64,000 nucleotides of DNA from positions 46,843 through 110,842 of the forward strand of contig NZ_QRVI01000006.1 in assembly GCF_003458715.1 (NCBI RefSeq), written 5' to 3'. The translations under genes and the position numbers were made by a program. The first letter of the stretch is position 1. Each line of letters begins with the position of its first letter. The notes under the pieces are model-generated. The model searched no databases. It saw only the letters and a program-made list of their open reading frames with translations, and was not told the origin of the DNA. This document shows positions 16,986 to 25,473 of this stretch, piece after piece. The stretch comes from Eubacterium sp. AF22-8LB (GTDB taxonomy: Bacteria; Bacillota_I; Bacilli_A; Erysipelotrichales; Erysipelotrichaceae).

Positions 16986-17978
16986 ATGAACTTTGTAGAA
17001 AATAATGGTAAAAAAGTCGCGGCGATTCTTTGTGTAGCATCTGCATTCCCTGTTGTAGCAACAGTTGTTGCAGCTAAGGAAGAACCAGGATGGCACGGTG
17101 ATCGTTACGTGAATGAAGATAAAACTGTAGCTAAAGGATGGCAAGAAATCGAAGGAAAATCATATTATTTTTCAGAAAATGGAACAGTTAATTCTTCAAA
17201 GACTGAAAAGGCAACTACAGCTAGCGTTTCAAGTAACATTACAGGGAAAGTGAAAGAAACAGTAGCTACAGCTAGTCAAGAAGCAGTAAAAGAAGTAGTG
17301 GAAGAAAAAGCAGCAGAAGTTGTCGAAACTCCAGCTGAAACAACAGAAGCTCCTGCAGATACAACAGAAGCTCCAGCAGAAACACCTGCTCCAGAACAAA
17401 CTGAAACTCCAGCTCCTGAGCAAACTGTAACACCTGCTCCAGAACAGACTGAGACTCCAGATCCTGAGCAAACTGTAACACCTGCTCCAGAACAAACTGT
17501 AACTCCAGCTCCTGAGCAAACTGTAACACCTGCTCCAGAACAAACTGTAACTCCAGCACCTGAGCAAACTGTAACACCTGCTCCAGAACAGACTGAGACT
17601 CCAGCACCTGAGCAAACTACAACACCTACAGCTACAACTTTAGGTCAGAGAATCTCTGCTGAGGCACAAAAATTAGTTGGTGTAACTGATGGTTTATGGT
17701 GTACACAAGTAGTACAACAAGCATTGGCTAATGCTGGTGTAAGTGATGCTTACCAATTATGGCCAGATCAATATTGTGGTCAATACGGATATTACACAGA
17801 TAGTCCTGCAGAAGGTGACTTGATCTATTACAACAATGGTGGACGTGGTGTGGATCACATCGCAATCTACATTGGTAACGGACAAGCAGTTCATGGAAAC
17901 TATGATGGTAAAACTGTAATTGCCAGTGCAACTTCACAATATTTAGCTTCACCTCAATACATCCGTGTTAACAGATAA
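16986..17978 (+). CDS. Secreted NlpC/P60-like cell-wall hydrolase with TPAPEQT repeats
   Basis: Predicted exported peptidoglycan peptidase, 330 residues. A signal peptide covers about residues 1-30. It is followed by PGWHGDRY and a single GW-type wall-binding unit (GWQEIEGKSYYF). A low-complexity linker contains ten 8-residue PEQT repeats. The C-terminal domain has the presumed catalytic Cys239 in LWCTQVVQ and His291 in VDHIAIYIGNG, the NlpC/P60 (or CHAP-like) pattern. GGGGG precedes the start. A paralogue with the same N-terminal PGWHG and catalytic domain lies at 30919-32193. Enzyme type (endopeptidase or amidase) is not decided by sequence alone. Confidence 0.85.
   Translation: MNFVENNGKKVAAILCVASAFPVVATVVAAKEEPGWHGDRYVNEDKTVAKGWQEIEGKSYYFSENGTVNSSKTEKATTASVSSNITGKVKETVATASQEAVKEVVEEKAAEVVETPAETTEAPADTTEAPAETPAPEQTETPAPEQTVTPAPEQTETPDPEQTVTPAPEQTVTPAPEQTVTPAPEQTVTPAPEQTVTPAPEQTETPAPEQTTTPTATTLGQRISAEAQKLVGVTDGLWCTQVVQQALANAGVSDAYQLWPDQYCGQYGYYTDSPAEGDLIYYNNGGRGVDHIAIYIGNGQAVHGNYDGKTVIASATSQYLASPQYIRVNR
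17379..17618 (+). repeat. Ten tandem 24-bp repeats encoding (E/V)TPAPEQT
   Basis: Ten in-frame 8-codon units make a Pro/Thr/Glu-rich linker. At DNA level two versions alternate (CCTGCTCCAGAA and CCAGCTCCTGAG types), so the real unit of duplication is probably 48 bp. Copy number is likely to vary by slippage. One unit has Asp in place of Ala. Confidence 0.95.
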
Positions 17979-17990
17979 TTTGAAACTATA

Positions 17991-18017
17991 AGCTTGGCTT
18001 TGCCAGGCTTTTTTTTT
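17991..18017 (+). terminator. Terminator after the repeat-rich hydrolase gene
   Basis: The stem AGCTTGGC/GCCAGGCT (one G-T pair) with loop TTT is followed by nine T. Confidence 0.88.
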
Positions 18018-18027
18018 AGTGTATAAT
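18000..18027 (+). promoter_or_regulatory. Promoter of the nitroreductase-ispF-dtd-folD operon
   Basis: TTGCCA (18000-18005), a 16-base spacer and TATAAT (18022-18027). The -35 lies inside the preceding terminator hairpin, so termination and initiation signals overlap. Confidence 0.65.
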
Positions 18028-18053
18028 ACATAGTAGTTTTGGAGGCAAAATTT

Positions 18054-18569
18054 ATGAATGAAGCTTATAAAAATCTGATCGAAAGAAGAAGTATTAGAAA
18101 ATATAATAACACAAAGGTGAGTCATGATTTGATGGAAAAAATTGTTCGTGCCGGACAATTTGCACCAAGTGGAATGAATCGCCAAATCTATGCCTTTGTA
18201 GTAGTGGAAGATGAAGAATTAGTCGCACGACTTTCTAAAATGAATGCAGATGCAATGAATTCATCATCGGATCCATTTTATGGGGCAAAGAGCTTAATTA
18301 TTGTTTTTGCGGATACAAATGCTCCAACCTATTTATATGATGGAGCTCTGGCAATGGGGAATTTAATGAATGCTGCCAATGCGTTAGGGGTTGATTCATG
18401 TTGGATTCACCGTGCAAAAGAAGTTTTTGAAACTCCAGAAGGTAAAGAGATGAAAAAAACTTGGGGCTTGCCAGAATCCTATGAAGGGATTGGACATTGT
18501 ATTTTAGGCTATCGCGAGGAAGAACCAGATAAACGCGCTCAAAGAACTTCTAAGGTGATTTATGCATAA
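18054..18569 (+). CDS. Nitroreductase-family FMN oxidoreductase
   Basis: Small flavoprotein of 171 residues. The N-terminal IERRSIRKY and the following GQFAPSGMNRQ are the classic FMN-binding start of the family; ALAMGNLMNAANALG and a C-terminal GIGHCILGY complete the fold. Likely uses NAD(P)H to reduce nitro, quinone or enone compounds; the true substrate is unknown. GGAGG at 18041-18045 supports the ATG at 18054. It overlaps ispF by eight bases. Confidence 0.9.
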   Translation: MNEAYKNLIERRSIRKYNNTKVSHDLMEKIVRAGQFAPSGMNRQIYAFVVVEDEELVARLSKMNADAMNSSSDPFYGAKSLIIVFADTNAPTYLYDGALAMGNLMNAANALGVDSCWIHRAKEVFETPEGKEMKKTWGLPESYEGIGHCILGYREEEPDKRAQRTSKVIYA

Positions 18570-19047
18570 CATACGTATTGGACAAGCAGTTGATATCCAT
18601 CAGCTTGTAGAGGGACGCAAATTGATTCTAGGTGGTGTTGAAATTGAACACACAAAAGGCTTGTTAGGACATTCTGATGCGGATGTATTAGCACATGCGA
18701 TTGGAGAAAGTATTTTAGGAGCTCTTGCCTTAGGTGATTTAGGAAAGCATTTTCCGGATACAGATCCTAAATATAAAGGGGCAAATAGTTTAGTATTATT
18801 AGGTCATATCTATGATATGATGGATGAAATGGGATATCAGATTGGAAATGTGGATGCGACAATTTTAGCAGAAAGACCTAAAATGGCACCACATATTATG
18901 GCTATGCGAACAAATATTGCGAATGTTTTACATTGTGATATTGTCGACATTTCTATCAAGGCTACGCGCGGAGAAAAACTAGGCTTTGTAGGAAATGAAG
19001 AAGGAATCGTTAGTTTAAGTGTTTGTGTGTTGGAGAAAAAAGCATGA
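18562..19047 (+). CDS. ispF: 2-C-methyl-D-erythritol 2,4-cyclodiphosphate synthase
   Basis: Fifth step of the non-mevalonate isoprenoid pathway, 161 residues, a homotrimer with zinc. The N-terminal IGQAVDIHQL carries metal ligands; GHSDADVLAHAI, GDLGKHFPDTD and the C-terminal ATRGEKLGFVG are diagnostic. It overlaps both its neighbours, so it is translated as part of a tight operon. Confidence 0.97.
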   Translation: MHNIRIGQAVDIHQLVEGRKLILGGVEIEHTKGLLGHSDADVLAHAIGESILGALALGDLGKHFPDTDPKYKGANSLVLLGHIYDMMDEMGYQIGNVDATILAERPKMAPHIMAMRTNIANVLHCDIVDISIKATRGEKLGFVGNEEGIVSLSVCVLEKKA

Positions 19048-19493
19048 GAGTTGTTATTCAAAGAGCGAAAAATGCAAAATGTATAGTAGACGGTTTGATT
19101 ACGGGTCAAATTGATTATGGATATTGTATATTTGTTGGTTTTAATAATGAGGATACAGATGAAATCATTGATAAAATGATTCATAAAATATTATTTTTAC
19201 GTATTTTCGAAGATGAAAATGGAAAAATGAATAAATCCATCCAGGATGTAAAAGGAAGTATTTTATCTATATCACAATTTACCTTATATGCGGATTGTAA
19301 AAAGGGAAATCGCCCAAGCTTTACTAATGCAGGGAAACCAGATTTGGCGACTTCACTCTATGATCAATTTAATCAAAAAATTAAAGATCAAGGTATTCAT
19401 ATAGAAACTGGAATATTTGGGGCAGATATGAAGATAGAATTGTTAAATGATGGTCCTGTGACGATTGTATTAGATTCGAAGGAGTTGTTTTAA
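19044..19493 (+). CDS. dtd: D-aminoacyl-tRNA deacylase
   Basis: Removes D-amino acids (and glycine from tRNA-Ala) from mischarged tRNA, 149 residues. MRVVIQRAKNAK is the conserved start, SQFTLYADCKKGNRPSF contains the SQFTL active-site motif, and GPVTIVLDS supplies the Gly-cisPro gate. The ATG overlaps the ispF stop by four bases. A longer in-frame start upstream lies inside ispF and is not used. Confidence 0.96.
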   Translation: MRVVIQRAKNAKCIVDGLITGQIDYGYCIFVGFNNEDTDEIIDKMIHKILFLRIFEDENGKMNKSIQDVKGSILSISQFTLYADCKKGNRPSFTNAGKPDLATSLYDQFNQKIKDQGIHIETGIFGADMKIELLNDGPVTIVLDSKELF

Positions 19494-20347
19494 TGGAAAT
19501 TATATACGGAAATACGCTTGCCGACAGAATGAAGGGGTCAATGAAACAAAAAATTGATGATATTCAAGCTGAAGGGACAAGACTACCTTTATTAAGTGTA
19601 GTTCTTGTGGGAAATAATCCTGCAAGTATGTCTTATGTTCGTGGAAAAGAAAAAGCATGTTCATCGATTGGGATGCTTCAAAAAACGATTCATCTAGATG
19701 AAAATGTATCTCAAAAAGAATTGAGTGATGTGATTACAAGCTTAAACTTGGATCCTGAAGTGGATGGAATCTTAGTTCAAATGCCTTTGCCTGAGCATTT
19801 AGATGAGACGGCAGCACTTGAATTGATTGATCCACAAAAGGATGTGGATGGATTACACCCAATGAATGCCGGATGCTTATTGACAAATCGTCCTGGCTTT
19901 ATTCCTTGTACACCACAAGGAGTTATGGCTATGCTAGATTCGATTGGATATAAAGACCTTTCTGGTAAGCGGGCTGTTGTGTGTGGAAGAAGTAATTTAG
20001 TTGGAAAACCTGTTGCGTTATTGCTTCAAAATCGCAATGCGACAGTCACAATTGTCCATTCTAAAACACCAAATATTGAGGAAATTGCTTCGCAAGCAGA
20101 TATATTAATTGTAGCGATGGGAGTTGCGAAAATGGTTAATGAGAACTGGGTAAAAGAAGGAGCTGTTGTGATCGATGTAGGTATCAATCGTGTAGAAGGA
20201 AAGCTTGTAGGAGATTGTGATTTTGACTCTGTAGCCAAAAAGGCAAGCTTCGTAAGTCCAGTGCCAAAAGGGGTTGGACCAATGACCGTTTGTATGTTAT
20301 TATCGAATACGCTGGATGCATATTATATGCATATGCAAGGAGAATAA
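19493..20347 (+). CDS. folD: Methylenetetrahydrofolate dehydrogenase/cyclohydrolase
   Basis: Bifunctional enzyme of one-carbon metabolism, 284 residues. VVLVGNNPASMSYVRGKEKA carries the catalytic Lys region and VDGILVQMPLPEH the folate site; the Rossmann segment is VVCGRSNLVGKPVALLL and the C-terminus has SPVPKGVGPMTVCML. The start overlaps the dtd stop (TAATG). Confidence 0.97.
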   Translation: MEIIYGNTLADRMKGSMKQKIDDIQAEGTRLPLLSVVLVGNNPASMSYVRGKEKACSSIGMLQKTIHLDENVSQKELSDVITSLNLDPEVDGILVQMPLPEHLDETAALELIDPQKDVDGLHPMNAGCLLTNRPGFIPCTPQGVMAMLDSIGYKDLSGKRAVVCGRSNLVGKPVALLLQNRNATVTIVHSKTPNIEEIASQADILIVAMGVAKMVNENWVKEGAVVIDVGINRVEGKLVGDCDFDSVAKKASFVSPVPKGVGPMTVCMLLSNTLDAYYMHMQGE

Positions 20348-20349
20348 TT

Positions 20350-20541
20350 ATGGAATATGGATTAAATGATATTGTAGAAATGAAGAAAGAGCATCCTTGT
20401 CATAAGTCCAAAGAATGGAAAATTATTCGTATGGGTGCTGATATAAGAATTAAATGTTTAGGCTGTGGAGCCAGTGTTTTGATGCCTAGACAAAAATTTG
20501 AAAAGAAACTAAAAAAAGTAATTAGACACGAAGAAGAATAG
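20350..20541 (+). CDS. DUF951 small protein
   Basis: A 63-residue basic protein with GLNDIVEMKKEHPCHKSKEW and the paired cysteines of IKCLGCG, the known DUF951 pattern. The Cys/His set suggests a metal site and the basic C-terminus nucleic-acid contact, but the function is unknown. It often sits beside ychF in Firmicutes, as here. The ATG at 20350 directly follows the folD stop; a longer frame inside folD is spurious. Confidence 0.9.
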   Translation: MEYGLNDIVEMKKEHPCHKSKEWKIIRMGADIRIKCLGCGASVLMPRQKFEKKLKKVIRHEEE

Positions 20542-20558
20542 AGAGGATGTATTAAAAT

Positions 20559-21662
20559 ATGCCATTAACTGCTGGAATTGTTGGTCTTCCTAATGTTGGA
20601 AAGTCAACTTTATTTAACGCAATCACAAAATCACAGGTGGAAGCTGCAAACTATCCATTTGCGACAATCCAACCAAACGTAGGAGTTGTAGAAGTTCCGG
20701 ATTATCGTATTGATCGTCTTGTAGAAATTTTCAACCCTAAAAAGACAATCTACACAACTTTTGAATTTACAGATATTGCAGGATTAGTAAAGGGTGCAAG
20801 TCAAGGTGAAGGATTAGGAAACCAGTTCTTATCAAACATTCGTTTAACGGACGCGATTTGTCACGTTGTACGTTGCTTCGATAATCCCGATATTACACAT
20901 GTTGAAAATAGTGTGGATCCAATTCGTGATATTGAAATCATTAACTTAGAACTTACTTTAGCTGACTTACAAACCATTGAAAACCGTCGTAGTAAGATTG
21001 AGCGTAAGGCTAAGACAAATAAGGATAAAGAATCATTAGATGAATTGGCATTGTTGGATCGTCTTCAATCTGTTTTGGAAGAGGGAAAACCAGCTCGTTC
21101 TTTGGAATTAAATGAAGAAGAACAAATTTTAATGAAGGGATACAATCTTTTGACTGCAAAACCTATGATTTATGTTGCCAACCTAGATGATGAAGGAATT
21201 ATGGATCCAGATGCATGTGAATACTACAATCAGGTTAAAGAATATGCGCAAAGTCAAAATAATCAGGTTGTTGCCTTATGTGCACAAATGGAAGAAGAAT
21301 TGTCTGGATTAGACAAAGAAGAAAAGGATGCTTTCTTGGAAGAGCTTGGTGTTGAAACTTCTGGATTGGATCAATTAATTCAAAAGGCTTACTCTGTATT
21401 GGATTTATGTACATTCTTAACAGCTGGAGAAGATGAATGTCGTGCATGGACATTTAAAAAAGGTATGAAGGCTCCAGATTGTGCCGGTGTTATCCACACA
21501 GACTTTAAAAAAGGCTTTATCCGTGCTGAAGTATATCGCTTTGATGATATTGATGAGCTTGGTAGTGAATTAGCTATTAAAGAAGCAGGACGCTTACGTC
21601 TAGAAGGAAAGGATTATGTCGTTCAAGATGGCGATGTAATGCACTTTAGATTTAATGTTTAG
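20559..21662 (+). CDS. ychF: Redox-regulated ATPase YchF (OLA1 family)
   Basis: Ribosome-associated P-loop ATPase of the Obg family, 367 residues. G1 is GLPNVGKSTLFNA, G3 is DIAGLVKGASQGEG and the unusual G4 is NLDDEG rather than NKxD, which explains its ATP preference. A coiled coil lies in the middle and the TGS domain is C-terminal. It overlaps the next gene by eight bases. Confidence 0.97.
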   Translation: MPLTAGIVGLPNVGKSTLFNAITKSQVEAANYPFATIQPNVGVVEVPDYRIDRLVEIFNPKKTIYTTFEFTDIAGLVKGASQGEGLGNQFLSNIRLTDAICHVVRCFDNPDITHVENSVDPIRDIEIINLELTLADLQTIENRRSKIERKAKTNKDKESLDELALLDRLQSVLEEGKPARSLELNEEEQILMKGYNLLTAKPMIYVANLDDEGIMDPDACEYYNQVKEYAQSQNNQVVALCAQMEEELSGLDKEEKDAFLEELGVETSGLDQLIQKAYSVLDLCTFLTAGEDECRAWTFKKGMKAPDCAGVIHTDFKKGFIRAEVYRFDDIDELGSELAIKEAGRLRLEGKDYVVQDGDVMHFRFNV

Positions 21663-22296
21663 TATTTCAGATATAATCTATTTAGCAATTGGAGTTATTC
21701 TGTCCATGTCCATTCATGAAGTAGCACATGGCTTGGTTTCTTATTGGATGGGAGATCCGACTGCTAAACTGGAAGGAAGGCTAAGTTTAAACCCATTTAA
21801 ACACATTGATTGGGCTGGACTTGTTTGTCTATTGTTCTTTGGTTTTGGATGGGCAAAACCAGTACCGATTGATTCACGTTATTATAAAGATGCGAAAACT
21901 GGAATTATTTGGACAAGTTTTGCAGGTCCCGTTGCCAATTTTCTTTTAAGTTTTATTTGTGTGTTCCTATTTTATGCATTATATAAATTTGCACCACAAT
22001 TCATATTTACGGCTGCCGGAAACTTTATTTCATCTGTATTATCCTATACAGGATTGATTTCGACTGGATTTGGAATCTTCAACTTAATTCCAATTCCACC
22101 GTTGGATGGGTCAAAGGTTGTATTTTCTTTCTTGCCAGATGATAAATATTACAAATTTATTGAAGGGGCACCATGGATGAATTTTCTATTTATTGCGTTG
22201 ATTTTTACAGGTGTTTTAAATTCGCCTTTAGGTATGTTACGTACACAAATGATTAGCTTTTTTGAAATGGTCGCAAAGATGATTTTAGGTTTCTAA
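21655..22296 (+). CDS. Site-2 protease family membrane metalloprotease (M50)
   Basis: Multi-pass membrane protein of 213 residues. HEVAH in the first helix is the zinc-binding HExxH, and LIPIPPLDGSK in the third is the second zinc motif. It resembles YwhC/SpoIVFB-like minimal S2P proteins without a PDZ domain. The substrate is not predictable. The stop codon is part of the terminator stem. Confidence 0.92.
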   Translation: MFSISDIIYLAIGVILSMSIHEVAHGLVSYWMGDPTAKLEGRLSLNPFKHIDWAGLVCLLFFGFGWAKPVPIDSRYYKDAKTGIIWTSFAGPVANFLLSFICVFLFYALYKFAPQFIFTAAGNFISSVLSYTGLISTGFGIFNLIPIPPLDGSKVVFSFLPDDKYYKFIEGAPWMNFLFIALIFTGVLNSPLGMLRTQMISFFEMVAKMILGF

Positions 22297-22309
22297 AGTC
22301 ATCTTTTTT
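22278..22309 (+). terminator. Terminator overlapping the site-2 protease stop
   Basis: An 11-bp stem (GATGATTTTAG/CTAAAGTCATC, one G-T pair) with loop GTTT and six T. The stop codon lies in the second arm. Confidence 0.85.
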
Positions 22310-22365
22310 CATTTTTTGGTAATAGGATGAAAAAATAATACTGAAAATTATAAAAATATATACAT

Positions 22366-22422
22366 TTAACTAAAAATTAACACAAATTTAATATTGTTTT
22401 GACATTGTTTTTATTGCATAAT
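22366..22422 (+). promoter_or_regulatory. Pho box (four direct repeats) and promoter of the phosphate transporter
   Basis: TTAACT, TTAACA, TTAATA and TTGACA start at 22366, 22377, 22388 and 22399, exactly 11 bases apart. This is the TT(A/T/C)ACA-N5 array recognised by PhoP/PhoB-type regulators. A CATAAT at 22417-22422 is the likely -10, with the last repeat replacing the -35. Confidence 0.7.
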
Positions 22423-22492
22423 AAAGACGTCGCAATATGATGTGTGTATTGTGTTAAAAATTGAAAATATTCATTTTATAAAGGAGTTCAAG

Positions 22493-24301
22493 ATGGAAAT
22501 AGTTACAATGGTCTTATCATTACTAGGAGGCATTGCGTTATTTTTGTTCGGTATGTCTCTAATGGGGGATGGACTAAAAAGTGTAGCCGGAAATAAGTTA
22601 GAAGCATTCTTATACAAAATGACAAACACAAGCCTAAAAGGTGTTGCTCTTGGTGCAGGTGTTACTTCAGTTATACAATCTAGTAGTGCTACGACAGTAA
22701 TGGTCATTGGTTTTGTTAACTCAGGTATGATGAAACTAAGACAAGCAATCGGTATTATTATGGGGGCCAATATTGGTACAAGTATTACCGGATGGATTTT
22801 GTGTTTATCGTATGTTGGTGGATCCAATGGAATCGCAAGCTTATTCTCAACTGCAACAATTACGACTTTATTTGCGTTTATCGGTATTTGTTTAAAAACA
22901 TTTGGAAAACGTACAACGCATAAAAATGTTGGAAATATCATGCTTGGATTTGCGATTTTAATGACAGGTATGCAACAGATGAGTGGTGCCGTTTCACCTT
23001 TAAGAACAAACGAAACATTCATTAGTATGCTTACAATGTTCTCTAATCCAGTTATGGGTATTTTGGTTGGTATTTGTTTTACGGCGGTTTTACAAAGTGC
23101 AAGTGCTGCCATTGGTATTTTACAAGCATTATCTATGACTGGTTCATTGACATTTGCCGCAGCCTTCCCAATTAACTTAGGTATTGGTATCGGTGCTGCA
23201 TGTCCCGTATTGATTTCGGCATTAAGTGCAAACAAGAATGGTAAACGTACGGCATTAGAGTATTTGATCAATGACTTATTTGGTATGATTATCTGGTCAA
23301 TCTTATTCTATGGATCGAATGTATTTATGCATTATGATTTTGTAAATAAGGTGATGTCTCCAGTGAATATCGCATTAATGAATACAGTGATTCGTTGTGG
23401 AAATGTATTGGCATTATTCTGGTTCATTCCTCAAATTGAAAAATTGTTGATGCGTTTGATTAAGGACAGTCCAGAAGATTTGGCAGAACAAGCAGACTTT
23501 GACTTATTAGAAGAACGTTTGATTCCTTATCCTGCCTTAGCCATTGCACAATGTCATCGTGTTATGAATGGTATGGCTAAAAAGGTTCGTAATAACGTGA
23601 ATCGTTCTATGAACTTGATCAATGAATTTAGACCTGAAAAATATGAAAAGGTTCACCGTAAAGAAATTTTGATTGATAAATATGAAGCGCGTTTAGGATC
23701 TTATTTGATGTTACTGACAAAGCAAGCATTAAATACAGAACAAACTCGTCAAGCCTCTTTATATCTTCACACAATTAGTGACTTTGAAAGAATTGGTGAT
23801 CATGCGGCAGATATTGCGGAAATGTCAAAGAGTCTTAATGAAAACCGTATGGAAATGTCAGAAGCGGCTATGGATGAGTTAAATTTAGTTATGGAAGCCG
23901 TTCGTGAATCTATGAATATGACGTACCATGCCTATCTAGATGATGATTTGAATTTAGCAAGACGTGTTTCACCATTAGGTATTGTGATTCGTGGACTTTG
24001 TGATGAAATGAAATTACGTCACGTTGAACGTTTGTCACAAGGAAATTGCGGATTGGAAGAAGGAACTGTATTTAATGATTTATTAAATAGCTTAAACCGT
24101 ATTGCCACACACTGTGCAAGTAGTATGGTAGCGTTGATTAAGATTCGTGAAAAAGACACTGATATTCATATCCATGATTCTAAGGTATATGCGATCGATG
24201 GAGATGATTATAAAGCAACGTTAGCTGAATACCATGAAAAATATGATCTTGGGCAAAGAGAAGGTCGTATTGTTAGTATGGAAGACGAACAAGTTGAATA
24301 A
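22493..24301 (+). CDS. Na/Pi cotransporter with C-terminal PhoU domain (NptA/YjbB-like)
   Basis: Membrane phosphate transporter of 602 residues. Two inverted Na/Pi-cotransporter repeats carry the QSSSATTVM and QSASAAIGI signatures. Several helices reach about residue 330, then a cytoplasmic PhoU-like helical bundle (RIGDHAADIAEM) completes the protein. AAGGAG at 22481-22486 selects the ATG at 22493. The upstream Pho box suggests induction by phosphate limitation. Import versus export is not settled for this family. Confidence 0.92.
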   Translation: MEIVTMVLSLLGGIALFLFGMSLMGDGLKSVAGNKLEAFLYKMTNTSLKGVALGAGVTSVIQSSSATTVMVIGFVNSGMMKLRQAIGIIMGANIGTSITGWILCLSYVGGSNGIASLFSTATITTLFAFIGICLKTFGKRTTHKNVGNIMLGFAILMTGMQQMSGAVSPLRTNETFISMLTMFSNPVMGILVGICFTAVLQSASAAIGILQALSMTGSLTFAAAFPINLGIGIGAACPVLISALSANKNGKRTALEYLINDLFGMIIWSILFYGSNVFMHYDFVNKVMSPVNIALMNTVIRCGNVLALFWFIPQIEKLLMRLIKDSPEDLAEQADFDLLEERLIPYPALAIAQCHRVMNGMAKKVRNNVNRSMNLINEFRPEKYEKVHRKEILIDKYEARLGSYLMLLTKQALNTEQTRQASLYLHTISDFERIGDHAADIAEMSKSLNENRMEMSEAAMDELNLVMEAVRESMNMTYHAYLDDDLNLARRVSPLGIVIRGLCDEMKLRHVERLSQGNCGLEEGTVFNDLLNSLNRIATHCASSMVALIKIREKDTDIHIHDSKVYAIDGDDYKATLAEYHEKYDLGQREGRIVSMEDEQVE

Positions 24302-24307
24302 AACGAT

Positions 24308-24331
24308 AAAGGCCTGAGAAATCAGGCCTTT
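24308..24331. terminator. Bidirectional terminator between convergent genes
   Basis: A perfect 10-bp stem AAAGGCCTGA/TCAGGCCTTT with loop GAAA. The stop codon of the minus-strand gene is inside the hairpin. Confidence 0.8.
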
Positions 24332-25347
24332 GATGTATTAATTTGTATATTACATTTATCGCTGATGGAAAAAGTATTAAAATAAGCTTCTTCTAAAGGA
24401 ATCCATTGATGAATAAAGTTATTGATCATATTTGGATTTCTTTTTTTTAGTCTTAAAATTTGTTCCTCTTTATCTAATGTCAGAAAAATAGAGAAATCAT
24501 AATACTTTTGAAGGTCAGGATGCATGGAATAGGATCCTTCAATGATATTCATTGGTTTATATGGAATCAAAATAGAAGGCTGTATAGACATGGTGGAACA
24601 ATCAAATTTACTGAATTTTACATCTTCATATCTAGATAAGGGAATTAATATTTCTTCTTTAAAGCGTTCATGATCCACATTTTCTCCAGGCCTTGCAAGT
24701 CTTTCCTTCGTCCTTTGATGTGGCTGCAAGAAAAAGTCATCCATAGAAAAGACGTTACAGTCATATATTTCAGATAGTAAATGGGCTAATGTTGTTTTTC
24801 CCGAAGCGCAACGACCGTCAATAGAAATAATGGAAGGGTGGTTGTTGTCTATATATTTGAAAAGTTCTAAAAAAGGAACAAACTTCTTATGAATCAAACG
24901 ATACGATGGATGATACAACTGATTGAATGTATTTGAATGATGCATGGCTGGATATCCATCTTCTTTCCATTTTAAAAGAATGGCTTTTGATTCTTCTAAT
25001 GAAAAGGGAAGCTCTTTATTTGAAATTAAGTCGATAAGAACATTGGTTTTATCTTCTAATTTATCTTTTGCGTTTAAGTTAGGCATAGCCGATCGAATAA
25101 ATAAGGAAGCCAGTGTACTTGCACTTAAGCCATAGCTTAGAGGAAGTCGTATATAGTCTCCATCCAATTCTTCAATAGAACTTGAAGGGTTTATCGGTTC
25201 CTTTTCAATACGTTTCTTAACCGCATCATAATCTGAAATTAAGTGTTCACAGCCATAACTGCTTTGATAAATAAATTTTAGAATATCCTGTAGCTCAAGC
25301 TTAGGATATGTTTTATATTGATTGAATATATATTCTTTTGTGTTCAT
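24322..25347 (-). CDS. Uridine kinase-like P-loop protein with an extra N-terminal domain
   Basis: 341 residues. The C-terminal half (about 170-341) is a nucleoside-kinase fold: Walker A GRCASGKTT, then FSMDDFFLQPHQR with the substrate-binding DDF, RPGENVDHERF and a lid rich in Arg/Lys. The N-terminal half is a helical domain that I do not recognise (SSYGCEHLISDYD, GYPAMHHSN). The kinase part may act on a nucleoside or related small molecule; the fusion partner leaves the true substrate open. Confidence 0.75.
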   Translation of the reverse strand: MNTKEYIFNQYKTYPKLELQDILKFIYQSSYGCEHLISDYDAVKKRIEKEPINPSSSIEELDGDYIRLPLSYGLSASTLASLFIRSAMPNLNAKDKLEDKTNVLIDLISNKELPFSLEESKAILLKWKEDGYPAMHHSNTFNQLYHPSYRLIHKKFVPFLELFKYIDNNHPSIISIDGRCASGKTTLAHLLSEIYDCNVFSMDDFFLQPHQRTKERLARPGENVDHERFKEEILIPLSRYEDVKFSKFDCSTMSIQPSILIPYKPMNIIEGSYSMHPDLQKYYDFSIFLTLDKEEQILRLKKRNPNMINNFIHQWIPLEEAYFNTFSISDKCNIQINTSKA

Positions 25348-25473
25348 AGACTGATTTTAACATATTCTAGATTTATGTATATATAGATAAAAACTATAAC
25401 AGGTGCATATTATTAAATATTATCAATAATCACTTGAAAATGATAAAATAAATTCATCGGAGGAAATTTACTT

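Noticed and set aside
17229..17615. Long minus-strand frames rich in Leu/Trp/Ser/Cys opposite the secreted hydrolase gene
   Set aside because: They are the antisense of the PEQT repeats and lack ribosome sites.
22471..23271. 266-codon minus-strand frame
   Set aside because: Antisense shadow of the Na/Pi cotransporter gene, which has clear family motifs and a promoter.
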